A DNA stretch of 62,246 nt from Helicobacter sp. TUL (GTDB lineage Bacteria > Campylobacterota > Campylobacteria > Campylobacterales > Helicobacteraceae). This document shows positions 45,928-55,721 of this stretch, one piece after another; within the stretch, counting starts at the first letter, position 1; every line of letters begins with the position of its first letter. The notes beneath the pieces were generated by a model that made no database searches, was not told the DNA's origin, and saw nothing but the letters and a program-made list of their open reading frames with translations. The stretch is from positions 1 to 62,246 of the forward strand of contig NZ_NESU01000011.1 in assembly GCF_002287135.1 (NCBI RefSeq), read 5' to 3'. A program made the translations under genes and the position numbers.

Positions 45928-47088
45928 ATGGAGAGTAATATTTTAGATATACAAGAGCTTGGGAGTGATGTGATAACAAATGGACAGATAGGAAGTATCG
46001 CTGTCATTGGCGTAGGTGGTGGAGGCTGTAACACTATCAATTATCTCATTTCTCATGGCATACAGCAAGAGGTAACACTCATAGCCGCCAATACAGATGC
46101 CCAACATCTTAAACACAATAAGGCACGCATTAAGCTTCAATTAGGTAAAAAAACTACCAATGGTTTGGGAGCTGGGACAAACCCCGAACAAGGAAAAAAA
46201 GCAGCTGTAGAAAGCGAAGAAGAGATACGCGAATTACTCAAAAATTATGATATTATCTTTATCGCTACTGGTTTGGGTGGTGGAACAGGAACGGGAGCAG
46301 CGCCTGTGATTGCTAAGATTATGCGCGAAACTGGGGCTTTGGTTATATCCATAGCTACTACACCTTTTAGATATGAGGGTAAAAGGCGCGCAAAAGTGGC
46401 AGAAGCAGGTAAAAAAGAGCTTAAGGCAGAGAGTGATTGTATCATCATTATTCCCAATGATAGAATATCTTCAAAAGGCGGCATAGGTAATAGAGAGGCT
46501 ATGGCAAAAGTTGATAGTGTGCTTGCTAATGCGGTTAAAGGATTGGCAAATATTATTCTTGGAGGTGATGGCGAGAGTAATATCAACATAGACTTTTCTG
46601 ATGTATCAGCCGTGATGAAAAGCAGAGGACTCGCGGTAATGGGTATGGGTGAAGCCCAAGGAGCTAATGCAGCCAATCAAGCTCTAAATAACGCGCTTTC
46701 TTCAGAGATGATGGGGAATGTCAATGTAACGAATGCACAAGGGATTCTTGTATGCTTGGAGATTCACCCTGATTATCCTCGAGAAGAAATGGAAGAGGTG
46801 CTTGATAGAATTGGCGAGTATGAAACCGATGAAACAATCTATAAGTGCGGAATCTATACTAATGAAAGTTTTTCAAATGATTTTGTGCGTATCACATTTA
46901 TTGCTACAGGCTTTGCCGATGAGGTAGTAGAAGCATCTGTGGCACAAGAGAGTGTAGAGAATCTCAAAATGACTTCTGCTAGTGCTTCGCCTACTCATCA
47001 ATCTAGGGAAATTCGTAGGGTTTCAGGAGATGGTATTACAGAGGTTCATTATGATATTCCGACTTTTATGCGTCAGGGGCAAGACTAA
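45928..47088 (+). CDS. ftsZ: Cell division protein FtsZ
   Basis: A tubulin-like GTPase of 386 residues. The G-box is GLGGGTGTGAAPVIAK (near 110) and the T7 loop is NIDFSDV (near 215). GAGGA at 45916-45920 lies seven bases before the ATG at 45928 and only one before the ATG at 45922, so the later one is preferred. It is separated from ftsA by 15 bases and abuts the DUF4149 gene without a gap. Confidence 0.97.
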   Translation: MESNILDIQELGSDVITNGQIGSIAVIGVGGGGCNTINYLISHGIQQEVTLIAANTDAQHLKHNKARIKLQLGKKTTNGLGAGTNPEQGKKAAVESEEEIRELLKNYDIIFIATGLGGGTGTGAAPVIAKIMRETGALVISIATTPFRYEGKRRAKVAEAGKKELKAESDCIIIIPNDRISSKGGIGNREAMAKVDSVLANAVKGLANIILGGDGESNINIDFSDVSAVMKSRGLAVMGMGEAQGANAANQALNNALSSEMMGNVNVTNAQGILVCLEIHPDYPREEMEEVLDRIGEYETDETIYKCGIYTNESFSNDFVRITFIATGFADEVVEASVAQESVENLKMTSASASPTHQSREIRRVSGDGITEVHYDIPTFMRQGQD

Positions 47089-47550
47089 ATGGCTTTTCGC
47101 GGTATAGATTCAGCATATTTGTTGTTGCTTGGGGTGTGCGTGGGGGCAATGGTTGCATGTGGTATGATGAGTGCGCCCATAATCTTTCGAGCCGGTGAGA
47201 TTTTGTCTATACCTATTAGTGTGGAGCAAAGCGGTATTTTGATGGGGCTTATTTTTCAAAAGCTGTCAATATTGCTTTATATTGTTGGCATGATCATTTT
47301 TGTCTTTGAGCTTTTTGCAGCGCGTCTTTTCCGAACCTCTGGGGTTTTGGTTATGTTGAGTGCCGGTGTGAGTATTATGATGATTTTACTTTTTAACCTC
47401 TATTATATGCCTTATATTTTGAATACCACAGATACTCAAGCACCAGAGTTTGAATCTATGCATACCCAAAGTGTGATAGTTTTTAAAATCTTGGTTGTTA
47501 GTCTCGCAACACTCTTTGTTGCAAAATCTTTCAAGCTTTTTAAATCGTAA
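47089..47550 (+). CDS. DUF4149 family membrane protein
   Basis: 153 residues with four membrane helices (about 10-30, 50-75, 85-110, 125-148). The segment GVCVGAMVACGMMSAPIIFRAGE fits DUF4149/TMEM205-like proteins. A homologue follows ftsZ in H. pylori (HP0980 position). The function is unknown. It starts on the base after the ftsZ stop, so it is translated from the same mRNA. Confidence 0.75.
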   Translation: MAFRGIDSAYLLLLGVCVGAMVACGMMSAPIIFRAGEILSIPISVEQSGILMGLIFQKLSILLYIVGMIIFVFELFAARLFRTSGVLVMLSAGVSIMMILLFNLYYMPYILNTTDTQAPEFESMHTQSVIVFKILVVSLATLFVAKSFKLFKS

Positions 47551-47564
47551 TTGTATGTGTTCCC

Positions 47565-47590
47565 AAGCTTTAGAGTAGAATCTCTAAGCT
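47565..47590. terminator. Convergent hairpin between the ftsZ operon and dxs
   Basis: Arms 47565-47575 and 47581-47590 pair almost completely (one bulged T) around a short loop. The hairpin sits 15 bases after the DUF4149 stop and covers the last codons of dxs. A T-run is missing, so the termination role is inferred from its place between two converging operons. Confidence 0.4.
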
Positions 47591-49485
47591 ATGTGATTTA
47601 GGATAGTTTGTGCAAGTGTTTGCGCATCTAATCCTAAAGAATGTTCGACTATTTCACTTTTACCATGAGAGACAAACATATCGCGCACTTCAAAACTTGT
47701 AATTTTACTCACATGCTCTTTTGTTGGGGTTTGTATAAGGGATTCTATAATGGCACTTGCTACACCACCTAGATAATATGTATCACTAAACACAAATGCA
47801 TGTTTGTGTGTGCTAAGAAGCTGTGTAAGAAGCTGCGTATCAAGTGGCTTTACAAATCGTAAATCAAGGAGCGTTGGCATAAGCCCATTGTCTTCTAAGA
47901 TCTTAGCGCATTGCCACGCTCTACCAACACCATTGCCATATCCAATAAGTAAGATCTCTTTGCCGCTTTGTAGAATCTCCGCTTTTCCTAAGCTAAATTC
48001 ATTTTGTGCAAATGCATTATCAGGAAGCATAAATGCATTGCGTGGGTAGCGAAATGCACTTGGAGCATGATCACAAGCAATGGCAAATTCTATAGCTTTG
48101 CAAAGGCTTGTATTATCGCGTGGTGCAAAAAGTATCATATTTGGGATAGCGCGCAAATATGCTATATCTAGTAGTCCTTGATGTGTTTCGCCATCTTCAC
48201 CTACTATGCCAGCCCTATCAATCGCAAAACGCACAGGCATACTCATAATGCTCACATCATGAATGATTTGATCAAACGCGCGTTGCAAAAAAGTAGAATA
48301 GATTGCAACAAATGGAATAAAGCCCTCTTTTGCCATAGCCGCCATAGAAGTAACTGCGTGTTGTTCGGCTATAGCCACATCCCAAAAACGATTTGGATCA
48401 TAGTCAATAAGCGCATCTAATCCAGTGCCAGAGGGCATAGCTGCCGTAACTCCTACGATTTTTGGATTGTCTTTGGCAGCATGCAAAAGTGTAGCGCTAA
48501 AGGTTTGTGTAGGTGTTGGGGTAGTGCTAGGGGCTTTGGTGCTTTTACCTGTCTGTATGTCAAAAGGGCTTACACCATGCCATTTTTCAAAATGCCCTTC
48601 AGCAATTTCATAACCCTTGCCCTTGGTGGTTTGTGCATGGATAATCACAGGCGTTTCTAACTCTTTGGCTTTTTGCAGAGTAGAGATAATAAGCCCTAGA
48701 TTATGCCCATCGATTGGTCCTATGTAATCTAGCCCTAATTCTTCAAAGAGTAAGCCAGGCGTGATAAGTTTAAATGATTCTTCTAGTCTTTTGGCGAGAT
48801 AGGAGGTAGATTCGGGCATTACCGAGAGTGCTTTTTTGATTTTGGTTCGTATGGAGCGATAGGTAGGGGACGCAAAGGCTTGTGAAAGATAGTTGCTAAT
48901 CGCTCCTATAGGTTTTGCGATACTCATTTCATTGTCATTAAGGATAATAATCACAGGATACTTTCGCGCGCCAAGTTCATTTAGTGCTTCATATGCGAGA
49001 CCTGCGCTAAGTGCGCCATCACCAATAAGTGCAATTGGGATACGAGAGGTATTTTGGAGGGCAAAGCTTTTGGCAGCCCCTACAGCAAGGGATATAGATG
49101 TTGAGCTATGTCCAGCTATGAAATAATCATCGCTAGATTCTGTGGGATTGCAAAATCCGCTAATTCCTCCAAATGTGCGCAAACTCTCAAACTCATCCCA
49201 TCGTCCCGTGATAAGCTTGTGTGCATAGGCTTGGTGGCTTACATCAAAAATAAAAGGATTGCTTTTGCACTCAAAGGTATGATGCATTGCCACGATAAGT
49301 TCGACTGCGCCCAAAGTTGAGCTTAAATGCCCACCATTTTTGCTCACCGTGTGCAAGATTTTGGATCGGATTGCTTGTGTTAAGATTTCTAATTCATCAA
49401 GATTCATTGTGTGGATAGATTTTTGTTCTAACAAAGTTTTGGCTGTTTGCTCAACTTCCTTAGAGGGTATAGCGATTGTCTTCAT
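47584..49485 (-). CDS. dxs: 1-deoxy-D-xylulose-5-phosphate synthase
   Basis: Dxs condenses pyruvate and glyceraldehyde-3-phosphate at the head of the MEP isoprenoid pathway, with thiamine diphosphate. 633 residues. The TPP motif is IALIGDGALSAGLAYEALN (near 155-172), followed by ILNDNEMSI; the catalytic Glu/His region of the second half reads DVAIAEQHAVTSMAAMA. Its start overlaps fliH by four bases, so it is in the flagellar operon, as in H. pylori. It supplies precursors for the polyprenyl synthase at 27 kb. Confidence 0.97.
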   Translation of the reverse strand: MKTIAIPSKEVEQTAKTLLEQKSIHTMNLDELEILTQAIRSKILHTVSKNGGHLSSTLGAVELIVAMHHTFECKSNPFIFDVSHQAYAHKLITGRWDEFESLRTFGGISGFCNPTESSDDYFIAGHSSTSISLAVGAAKSFALQNTSRIPIALIGDGALSAGLAYEALNELGARKYPVIIILNDNEMSIAKPIGAISNYLSQAFASPTYRSIRTKIKKALSVMPESTSYLAKRLEESFKLITPGLLFEELGLDYIGPIDGHNLGLIISTLQKAKELETPVIIHAQTTKGKGYEIAEGHFEKWHGVSPFDIQTGKSTKAPSTTPTPTQTFSATLLHAAKDNPKIVGVTAAMPSGTGLDALIDYDPNRFWDVAIAEQHAVTSMAAMAKEGFIPFVAIYSTFLQRAFDQIIHDVSIMSMPVRFAIDRAGIVGEDGETHQGLLDIAYLRAIPNMILFAPRDNTSLCKAIEFAIACDHAPSAFRYPRNAFMLPDNAFAQNEFSLGKAEILQSGKEILLIGYGNGVGRAWQCAKILEDNGLMPTLLDLRFVKPLDTQLLTQLLSTHKHAFVFSDTYYLGGVASAIIESLIQTPTKEHVSKITSFEVRDMFVSHGKSEIVEHSLGLDAQTLAQTILNHIA

Positions 49486-50291
49486 AGCTCTCTCATATTT
49501 TCTAGGATAGATTGTTTCATATTTTTATAGCGTGTCATAATGCTTCCATCAAGATTGCCTTGATTACTAATGATGACGACACCACCGGGTTTTAGTGCAT
49601 CATCAGAGAGAATAGTAATTTTTTGCATACCTTCTGGTTGTGTGTTTTCTAGCTGTTCTTTAAGATATAGATAATCTTGCGGATTGACTTTGAGTGTAAT
49701 ATCCGTAGCATCGATAATAGAGTGTAAAAGTTCTTTGGCAAGGGCAAGTGCGACTTTTTGGCTATTTTCTTCTACTTCTTTGACAATGACTTCTTTGGCG
49801 ATATCCACAGCTATAGCGCTTAGTTCTTTCTCGAGGTTTTGGAGATGAGTTTGAGAATCTTTAAGTGCATTTTCTAGGGTGATGATAGAATCTACCAAGA
49901 CTTTTTTTTGTGCATTAAGCTCATCTTGTATTTCTGTTTTGATTTCTTCTTTTGCTTGATTATAGCCTTCTTTGTATGCCTCATCTTTGGCGTTATTGAG
50001 TTGTTCTTGTGCTTGGCTTTGGGCTTTTTCAAACTGCAATTGTAATTTGGCTAACGAATCAGATAATTCATCGCTTTTTTGCAAAAGTCTATCCACAAGT
50101 TCTTTTTCTAACCTTGGCATTTTTGGTGGTTGCTCTATGGGCGCAGCCTCTTGCACGACTGGTGCTGGTGCCACTTCTTGTGGTGTCACATCATCATGTT
50201 GCGTGATGGATTTAAACTCATACTTACTAATCTTATGGTTATGCGCACTTTGTGTGCCAATGATATTTTCTTGATTAAACAATGACATCAT
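49482..50291 (-). CDS. fliH: Flagellar export regulator FliH
   Basis: 269 residues. FliH holds the FliI ATPase in check and links it to the C-ring. It has an unstructured N-terminus rich in Pro/Ala/Val, a long coiled coil (about 75-170; LAKLQLQFEKAQSQAQEQL) with GxxxG-poor, Gln/Lys/Glu-rich sequence, and a C-terminal V-ATPase E-subunit-like domain (LYLKEQLENTQPEG, GGVVIISNQGNLDGSI). Two adjacent ATG codons at the start overlap the end of fliG. Confidence 0.9.
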   Translation of the reverse strand: MMSLFNQENIIGTQSAHNHKISKYEFKSITQHDDVTPQEVAPAPVVQEAAPIEQPPKMPRLEKELVDRLLQKSDELSDSLAKLQLQFEKAQSQAQEQLNNAKDEAYKEGYNQAKEEIKTEIQDELNAQKKVLVDSIITLENALKDSQTHLQNLEKELSAIAVDIAKEVIVKEVEENSQKVALALAKELLHSIIDATDITLKVNPQDYLYLKEQLENTQPEGMQKITILSDDALKPGGVVIISNQGNLDGSIMTRYKNMKQSILENMREL

Positions 50292-51306
50292 CCTGTTCGC
50301 CTAATTGAATTAGACCTTGTTCAGAGAGTGTTTGCACGACTTCGACAATTTTTCGTTGAGCATTTTCTACATCGCGCACTTTAACTGCCCCAAGGAATTG
50401 CATTTCCTCGATAAATTGTTCACTTGCCCTTTGACTCATATTTGCCATAAATTTTTGTTTGAGTTCATCATTGGCTGATTTGAGTGCAAGAGTAAGATCT
50501 TTTTTGTCGGCAATTTTTAGGATTTCTCTAATGGCGTTATTATCGAGTTTGTTGATATCCTCAAATGTAAACATCATCTCTTTAATTTCTGTGGCAAGTT
50601 GTTCATCAATTTGTTCGATGTGTGCAATAGTTGCTTTGGCTGCTTTTTGTCCTAACCTGTTAAACATTTCTGCCACAGAACGCGTTCCACCCACTTCTAC
50701 TTTGTAGCTTGTGAGAGATTCTAGTTTGTTTTCAAGCACTGCGGATACCCTTTTGACAACATTTGGCGAAATATCTCCAAGGTTTGCCATTCTAATAGCC
50801 ACTTCAGCGCGTAAATCATCAGAAAAATACCCCAAAGTCTCTGCCGCAGAGCTTGGATCCATATGTGCAAGAATGAGGGCGATTGTTTGTGGGTGTTCAT
50901 TGATGATAAAATCTGCGAGTTGTTGTGGACGCACTTTGGCAAGGTATGCAAAGTTTTTGGCAGATTGCATTGTTTTGGCAAGTTTGTCTAAAATTGCCTT
51001 GGCAGCCTCTGGTCCTAGTGCCTTGATAAGCAAATCTCTTGCATAATCCAAACCACCAGTATTGATGTATTGGTTAGATTGGAAAATAACATAAAACTCT
51101 TCTAAAATCGCTGCCCCTATACTTTTGTCGGTATTGCCAAGCTGTGCGATTTGCTTGGAAATTTCTGTAATAGAATCTATATCGAGGTGGCGAAATATAT
51201 CGCTTGTGATTTCATCACCCAATTGTATGAGTAAAATTGCAATTTTTTCTGACATAGAGAGTTCATCATATTGTGCTCTTTGTCGCGGTGTGAGATTAAT
51301 TGCCAT
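50275..51306 (-). CDS. fliG: Flagellar motor switch protein FliG
   Basis: 343 residues. The rotor component that takes torque from the stator. The N-terminal domain packs on FliF, the middle has the HPQTIALILAHMDPSSAAETLGYF motif (conserved EHPQT-type), and the C-terminal domain carries charged torque helix residues around LDNNAIREILKIADKKDLTLALK. It follows fliF by 14 bases. Confidence 0.97.
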   Translation of the reverse strand: MAINLTPRQRAQYDELSMSEKIAILLIQLGDEITSDIFRHLDIDSITEISKQIAQLGNTDKSIGAAILEEFYVIFQSNQYINTGGLDYARDLLIKALGPEAAKAILDKLAKTMQSAKNFAYLAKVRPQQLADFIINEHPQTIALILAHMDPSSAAETLGYFSDDLRAEVAIRMANLGDISPNVVKRVSAVLENKLESLTSYKVEVGGTRSVAEMFNRLGQKAAKATIAHIEQIDEQLATEIKEMMFTFEDINKLDNNAIREILKIADKKDLTLALKSANDELKQKFMANMSQRASEQFIEEMQFLGAVKVRDVENAQRKIVEVVQTLSEQGLIQLGEQDDVIV

Positions 51307-51320
51307 ATTATATCCTTACT

Positions 51321-53033
51321 CTATGAAGCATTATTGATTTCTATTTCATCTTTGATGAGTGTTTGAAAAAGTGAGGCGACTTCCTCAGGTTTTTCAGCAA
51401 TGATACTACGCATACGCTCTAAAATAACTTCATATTTTACTTCATCTTCGTTAAATCCGCCACCAAGACCTAATTGATCTTCTACGCGTTTGCGTAGCTC
51501 ACTAAAGCGATTGAGATCTTCATCATCATCATCTTCAAGTCGCAAGAGAGATTCTACCTCATCATCTTCTTCCTCTTGCACTTCAAGCATACGCTCGGCA
51601 AATGGTGTAACGATCTTTTTGTAAAAGATAAAGAGCACAATAGCCACAATAAAGTATTTGATAAGAGGTAAGAATGGACCTAAGTATTTTTCGACATTTT
51701 CTGAGAAGCTTTCCCAAGAATCTTTGGGTCGATAATTGGCTGTAGCGGCATTTAGTTCAAAGTTTGAAACCTTAACAAAATCCCCTCTATCCTCATTAAA
51801 AGATATAACACCTTTAACAATATCCTCTATTTCTTTTAAATCACGCTCACTTCGTGGCACATATTCTAAACGCCTGTTTCCATCTTCATCAGTTACTTCG
51901 CGATATGTCCCATCGATGACTACACCCGTGCTTATGCGTTTAAGTGTCCCAATGGGTCCCTTGATTTCACTCACTGTTCGATCTACCACATAGTTTGTGG
52001 CTTCATCGGTTTTGTGTTTTTCATTCAAGATATTGTTGTCATCAAGTCCTTGGACAGGTCCTATATTGCTTACTACACCGGGGACGCCACCTATTGGAGC
52101 TTCACGAATGCCTTTTTCGTGCTCTTCGATATTTCGTTGTGCGGCAACAACATTGTTGCCAAAAAGTTCTTGTGTTTGCTTGACTTGACTAAAATCAAAT
52201 TCCATACTTACTTGTGCACGGACTCTACTTTCATCACCCACAATAGCCTTAAGGGCTTCGATGATTTTGTGTTCGTAATTTTTTTCAATATTCATTTGAT
52301 ATTTGCGTTGTTGTTCGGCAAGTTTTATCATGCCCGATGGTTCGCTAAATTCATTGAGTTCGCCGAGTAAATCCCCATCTTGATTGATGATTTTTACTCT
52401 ATCTGGTGTGAGGTTAGTTACCGCGGCAGCCACGAGATTTTTGATACCAATGGTTTGTGCTTGGGTGAGATCCATACCCTGTCTTAGCTGAATTTTAACC
52501 GATGCGGTGGGTGGAATATTTTGTTTGCTAAATACGGACTTTTCCGCTGGGGCAATAAGGACACTCGCGCTTTCAATAGCCGTAATACTTTCGATAGTTT
52601 TTGTGAGTTCGCCCTCTACAGCAAGTTGGTATTTTGTTTGTTCCCTAAAGTCTGTATCACCAAGATTCTGATTTTCGATAAAGTCACTAAATCCTATTTT
52701 TTTCCCTTGTTTTGGGATTCCTAAAGAAGCGAGGTTAATGCGTTGCTCATAGACTTTGTCGCTAGGGATAAGGATTGTATTATCCGTGGGGATTTTATAT
52801 GGAATCTTATTTTGTTGGAGGTTTTGTAAAATAAGCGCACTATCTGCAGGATCCACACCATTAAATAGCACAGAGTAGCCCTCATATTCATTTTTTGGAT
52901 CTACCCTAAAAAGCACGAGATAGGTCACAAATGATATGAGAATGACAATCGTAGCAAGAATAATAATGCGTTGCTTTTTGTTAATGCGCCCAAGTATTTT
53001 TGAAACTTGTTCTAAAATTAACTGCAGATTCAA
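51321..53033 (-). CDS. fliF: Flagellar MS-ring protein FliF
   Basis: 570 residues. The basal-body ring on which the C-ring assembles. Two membrane helices are seen, near 25-45 and near 440-460; the periplasmic domain has the family region NLASLGIPKQGKKIGFSDF. The cytoplasmic C-terminal tail is acidic (EEEDDEVESLLRLEDDDDEDL) and binds FliG. hisC lies 20 bases upstream in the same direction, so the flagellar genes probably share its transcript or a promoter inside hisC. Confidence 0.97.
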   Translation of the reverse strand: MNLQLILEQVSKILGRINKKQRIIILATIVILISFVTYLVLFRVDPKNEYEGYSVLFNGVDPADSALILQNLQQNKIPYKIPTDNTILIPSDKVYEQRINLASLGIPKQGKKIGFSDFIENQNLGDTDFREQTKYQLAVEGELTKTIESITAIESASVLIAPAEKSVFSKQNIPPTASVKIQLRQGMDLTQAQTIGIKNLVAAAVTNLTPDRVKIINQDGDLLGELNEFSEPSGMIKLAEQQRKYQMNIEKNYEHKIIEALKAIVGDESRVRAQVSMEFDFSQVKQTQELFGNNVVAAQRNIEEHEKGIREAPIGGVPGVVSNIGPVQGLDDNNILNEKHKTDEATNYVVDRTVSEIKGPIGTLKRISTGVVIDGTYREVTDEDGNRRLEYVPRSERDLKEIEDIVKGVISFNEDRGDFVKVSNFELNAATANYRPKDSWESFSENVEKYLGPFLPLIKYFIVAIVLFIFYKKIVTPFAERMLEVQEEEDDEVESLLRLEDDDDEDLNRFSELRKRVEDQLGLGGGFNEDEVKYEVILERMRSIIAEKPEEVASLFQTLIKDEIEINNAS

Positions 53034-53053
53034 ACGATTCTCCTAATTTTTTG

Positions 53054-54145
53054 TCACTGCTCTAAGTATTGTTGTATAAATGTAAGCACACGCGTATTTT
53101 GTTCTTTTGTGCCAATTGTGATTCTAAAAGCATTAAGTCCATAACTAGCTAGATCGCGCACGATAATTCCACGCTCCAAAAGCCATTGGCAACATTTGCT
53201 ACTTTGAATCTTGTCGCTGTGATAGGTAATAAAATTCGTATATGATGGGATATATTCAATGGCGTGATCTTTTGCAAATTTTTCATAGCGCGCCATTTCC
53301 TCGAAATTTTTCTGTATGCAAGAGTGGATAAACTCTTGATCTTTAAGGGCTTGGATTGCTGCTTGCAAACTTAGTGTTGTGATATTAAATGGTGGTCGCA
53401 CTTTGTGCAATGCAGTAATAATGTCTTTTTGTGCTATGCCATATCCTACACGCATACCACCCAATCCATAGGCTTTGGAAAAAGTCCCTAGATAAATGAC
53501 ATTTGGGTATGTGGTAATAAAATGCGATGGGCTAATGCTTCTAGCGCTATCTTTGTAGACGGCATATTCTTGATACGCTCCGTCGATGACTACAAGTGTA
53601 TCAGGACTAATTTGTGCGAGAAAATCCTCTATTTGCTTAGATTCTAGACATTCTCCTAGCGGATTGTTGGGCACACACAAAAAGATAATATCTGGCTTAT
53701 GTGTTTGGTAGGATTCTAAAAATTGTGCAAGATTGTGAGCATTATCGGGTGTTTTGATGACTTCTGCGCCATAAAGCTTGGCATAGATTCCATACATTGC
53801 AAAAGTTACTCCCGCATGTAAGATTTTTAATCCCTCTTTGTGCAGTGCGTGGATACAAAATTCAATAATTTGATCGCTCCCAGATCCGATAACGATATTT
53901 TGAGAATCTACGCCATAATGCGCAGCCAAGCCATCTTTTAGCTCATAATACGAATCATCTGGGTAGAGACTCATAGCCTCAAGTTGTATGGATTGTAGGA
54001 CTTTTGGGGAAGTGCCATATGGATTTTCATTGCTTGCAAGCTTGATAATATCTTCACGCTTTATGCCATATTCACGCACCACTAATTCTATAGGTTTTCC
54101 AGCTTCATAAGAGGTGATATGTTGCAATACGCGATTAAAGTGCAT
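53054..54145 (-). CDS. hisC: Histidinol-phosphate aminotransferase
   Basis: A class II PLP-dependent aminotransferase of 363 residues. The PLP lysine is in [18 protein letters not shown] (Lys near 220), and the Arg that binds the substrate phosphate is near the C-terminus (NAFRITIGT). It serves histidine synthesis together with the distant hisD, and family members may also transaminate aromatic amino acids. Its place upstream of fliF in the same direction is an unusual partnership. Confidence 0.93.
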   Translation of the reverse strand: MHFNRVLQHITSYEAGKPIELVVREYGIKREDIIKLASNENPYGTSPKVLQSIQLEAMSLYPDDSYYELKDGLAAHYGVDSQNIVIGSGSDQIIEFCIHALHKEGLKILHAGVTFAMYGIYAKLYGAEVIKTPDNAHNLAQFLESYQTHKPDIIFLCVPNNPLGECLESKQIEDFLAQISPDTLVVIDGAYQEYAVYKDSARSISPSHFITTYPNVIYLGTFSKAYGLGGMRVGYGIAQKDIITALHKVRPPFNITTLSLQAAIQALKDQEFIHSCIQKNFEEMARYEKFAKDHAIEYIPSYTNFITYHSDKIQSSKCCQWLLERGIIVRDLASYGLNAFRITIGTKEQNTRVLTFIQQYLEQ

Positions 54146-54253
54146 GATACATCCTTGTAACTATAAATCTAGAATTTGAGTTGTTTTAAGGTGGTTTCAA
54201 AAATTCTACGCCAAAACTTTGCAAATTGTATCGCATTTCTGCTAAAGTTTTTG

Positions 54254-54259
54254 TAAAAT
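54254..54259 (+). promoter_or_regulatory. Possible -10 box of the phosphomannomutase gene
   Basis: TAAAAT, preceded by TTTTTG, lies about 40 bases before the ATG at 54299 in the 153-base gap between hisC (minus) and this gene. The stretch around it is too AT-rich for a firm call. Confidence 0.3.
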
Positions 54260-54298
54260 TTTTAGCAAAATTCTTTGGTGCAATAAAGGAGTGCAGTT

Positions 54299-55702
54299 AT
54301 GAGTTCAAATGGACGAGAGAAAATATTTAGAGAATACGATATACGCGGTATTTTTGATAAAGATTTGACACAAGATGTGGTCTTTAACATCGGTAGGCTT
54401 TTGGGAGAGAGGCTTAAAAAGCTTGGAGAAAGCAGTGTGAGCATTGGTATTGATGCGCGCACACATTCGCCTATTCTTTTTGGGTGGCTAAAAAGTGGTT
54501 TTGAAAATGCCCATATTGCAGTATATGATTTGGGGCTTATTCCTACTCCTGTGGCATACTTTGCTACATATAACGCCATAAATGGTGTGCAGTGTAGAAA
54601 TTCTGTGATGATTACAGGTTCGCATAATCCCCTACAATACAATGGCTTTAAAATAACCTTGCAAAATGCGCCATTTTATGGTGAGGCGATTAAAGAGCTT
54701 GGGCAAGAACTTATAGCACAGCTTGATACGCACCCATATATACCTTCTACCAAATCTTGTGAAAAGCTTCCAGCGCTAGATTCTTATATCACGTTTTTGA
54801 GTGAGCAATTTGCTCATCTAGCGCATTTTCCTTACAAGGTTGCCATTGATTGTGGTAATGGCGTGGCAGGTGTGGCGATTAAGCAAGTATTAGAGAATTT
54901 GCATATTGAGTATGAGGCGTTGTATTTTGAGCCAGATGGCACTTTCCCTAATCATCACCCAGATCCAAGCGAGGAAGAGAATTTGCACGATCTTAAAGCC
55001 ATTATGGCACAAAAACAAATCCCTATTGGTATTGCCTTTGATGGCGATGCGGATAGATTGGCGCTTTTAAGCACAAATTATAGCTATAAGGGCGATGAAT
55101 TAGCCATACTCTTTGCGCGTGAAATGGCAAGTCGCGGTATCAAACCTATCGTCATAGGCGAGGTAAAATGTTCAAGCATAATGTATGATGAAATCAATAA
55201 AATAGGTAAGGCAGTGATGTATAAAACTGGACACTCTAACCTCAAAGTAAAACTTAAAGAGCTCAATGCTGATCTTGCTGCTGAAATGAGCGGACATATC
55301 TTTTTTAAAGAGCGCTATTTTGGGTATGATGATGCGATTTATTCGGCATTTAGGGCATTAGAATTGTTCATACAATCCACACCACAAGAGATAGAATCTC
55401 AAATTGCGGCTTTACCAAAGATGTTTTCAACTCCAGAAGAGAAGATTCCCACCACAGAAGAGCAAAAATTTTCTCTTATCGCCAAGCTAACAACACGCCT
55501 TTCTCACCCACCAGCAGATTTTCCAAAGATTTTAGATATTATTGATATTGATGGTTTGCGCGTGGTATTTGAACATGGTTGGGGACTTTTGCGAGCAAGC
55601 AATACAACACCAGTGCTTGTGAGTCGCTTTGAGGCAGATTCACAAGAGTATGCGATGTTGTATAAACAAAAAATGCTTGAACTTCTTGCGCAATGCCAAT
55701 AA
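54299..55702 (+). CDS. Phosphomannomutase/phosphoglucomutase (AlgC/ManB type)
   Basis: 467 residues of the alpha-D-phosphohexomutase family. The phosphoserine loop reads SVMITGSHNPLQYNGFK (Ser near 103), the metal loop GIAFDGDADRLALL, and the sugar-binding loop HILK-like AEMSGHIFF. It interconverts sugar 1- and 6-phosphates and feeds LPS and other surface sugars; waaA and the glycan cluster follow in the same direction. AAAGGAGTG precedes the ATG. Confidence 0.93.
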   Translation: MSSNGREKIFREYDIRGIFDKDLTQDVVFNIGRLLGERLKKLGESSVSIGIDARTHSPILFGWLKSGFENAHIAVYDLGLIPTPVAYFATYNAINGVQCRNSVMITGSHNPLQYNGFKITLQNAPFYGEAIKELGQELIAQLDTHPYIPSTKSCEKLPALDSYITFLSEQFAHLAHFPYKVAIDCGNGVAGVAIKQVLENLHIEYEALYFEPDGTFPNHHPDPSEEENLHDLKAIMAQKQIPIGIAFDGDADRLALLSTNYSYKGDELAILFAREMASRGIKPIVIGEVKCSSIMYDEINKIGKAVMYKTGHSNLKVKLKELNADLAAEMSGHIFFKERYFGYDDAIYSAFRALELFIQSTPQEIESQIAALPKMFSTPEEKIPTTEEQKFSLIAKLTTRLSHPPADFPKILDIIDIDGLRVVFEHGWGLLRASNTTPVLVSRFEADSQEYAMLYKQKMLELLAQCQ

Positions 55703-55721
55703 TAATCTGTTGGAGTGAGTG

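Noticed and set aside
48178-48420. Plus-strand frame inside dxs
   Set aside because: Antisense shadow of a highly conserved gene with no ribosome binding site or recognisable domain.
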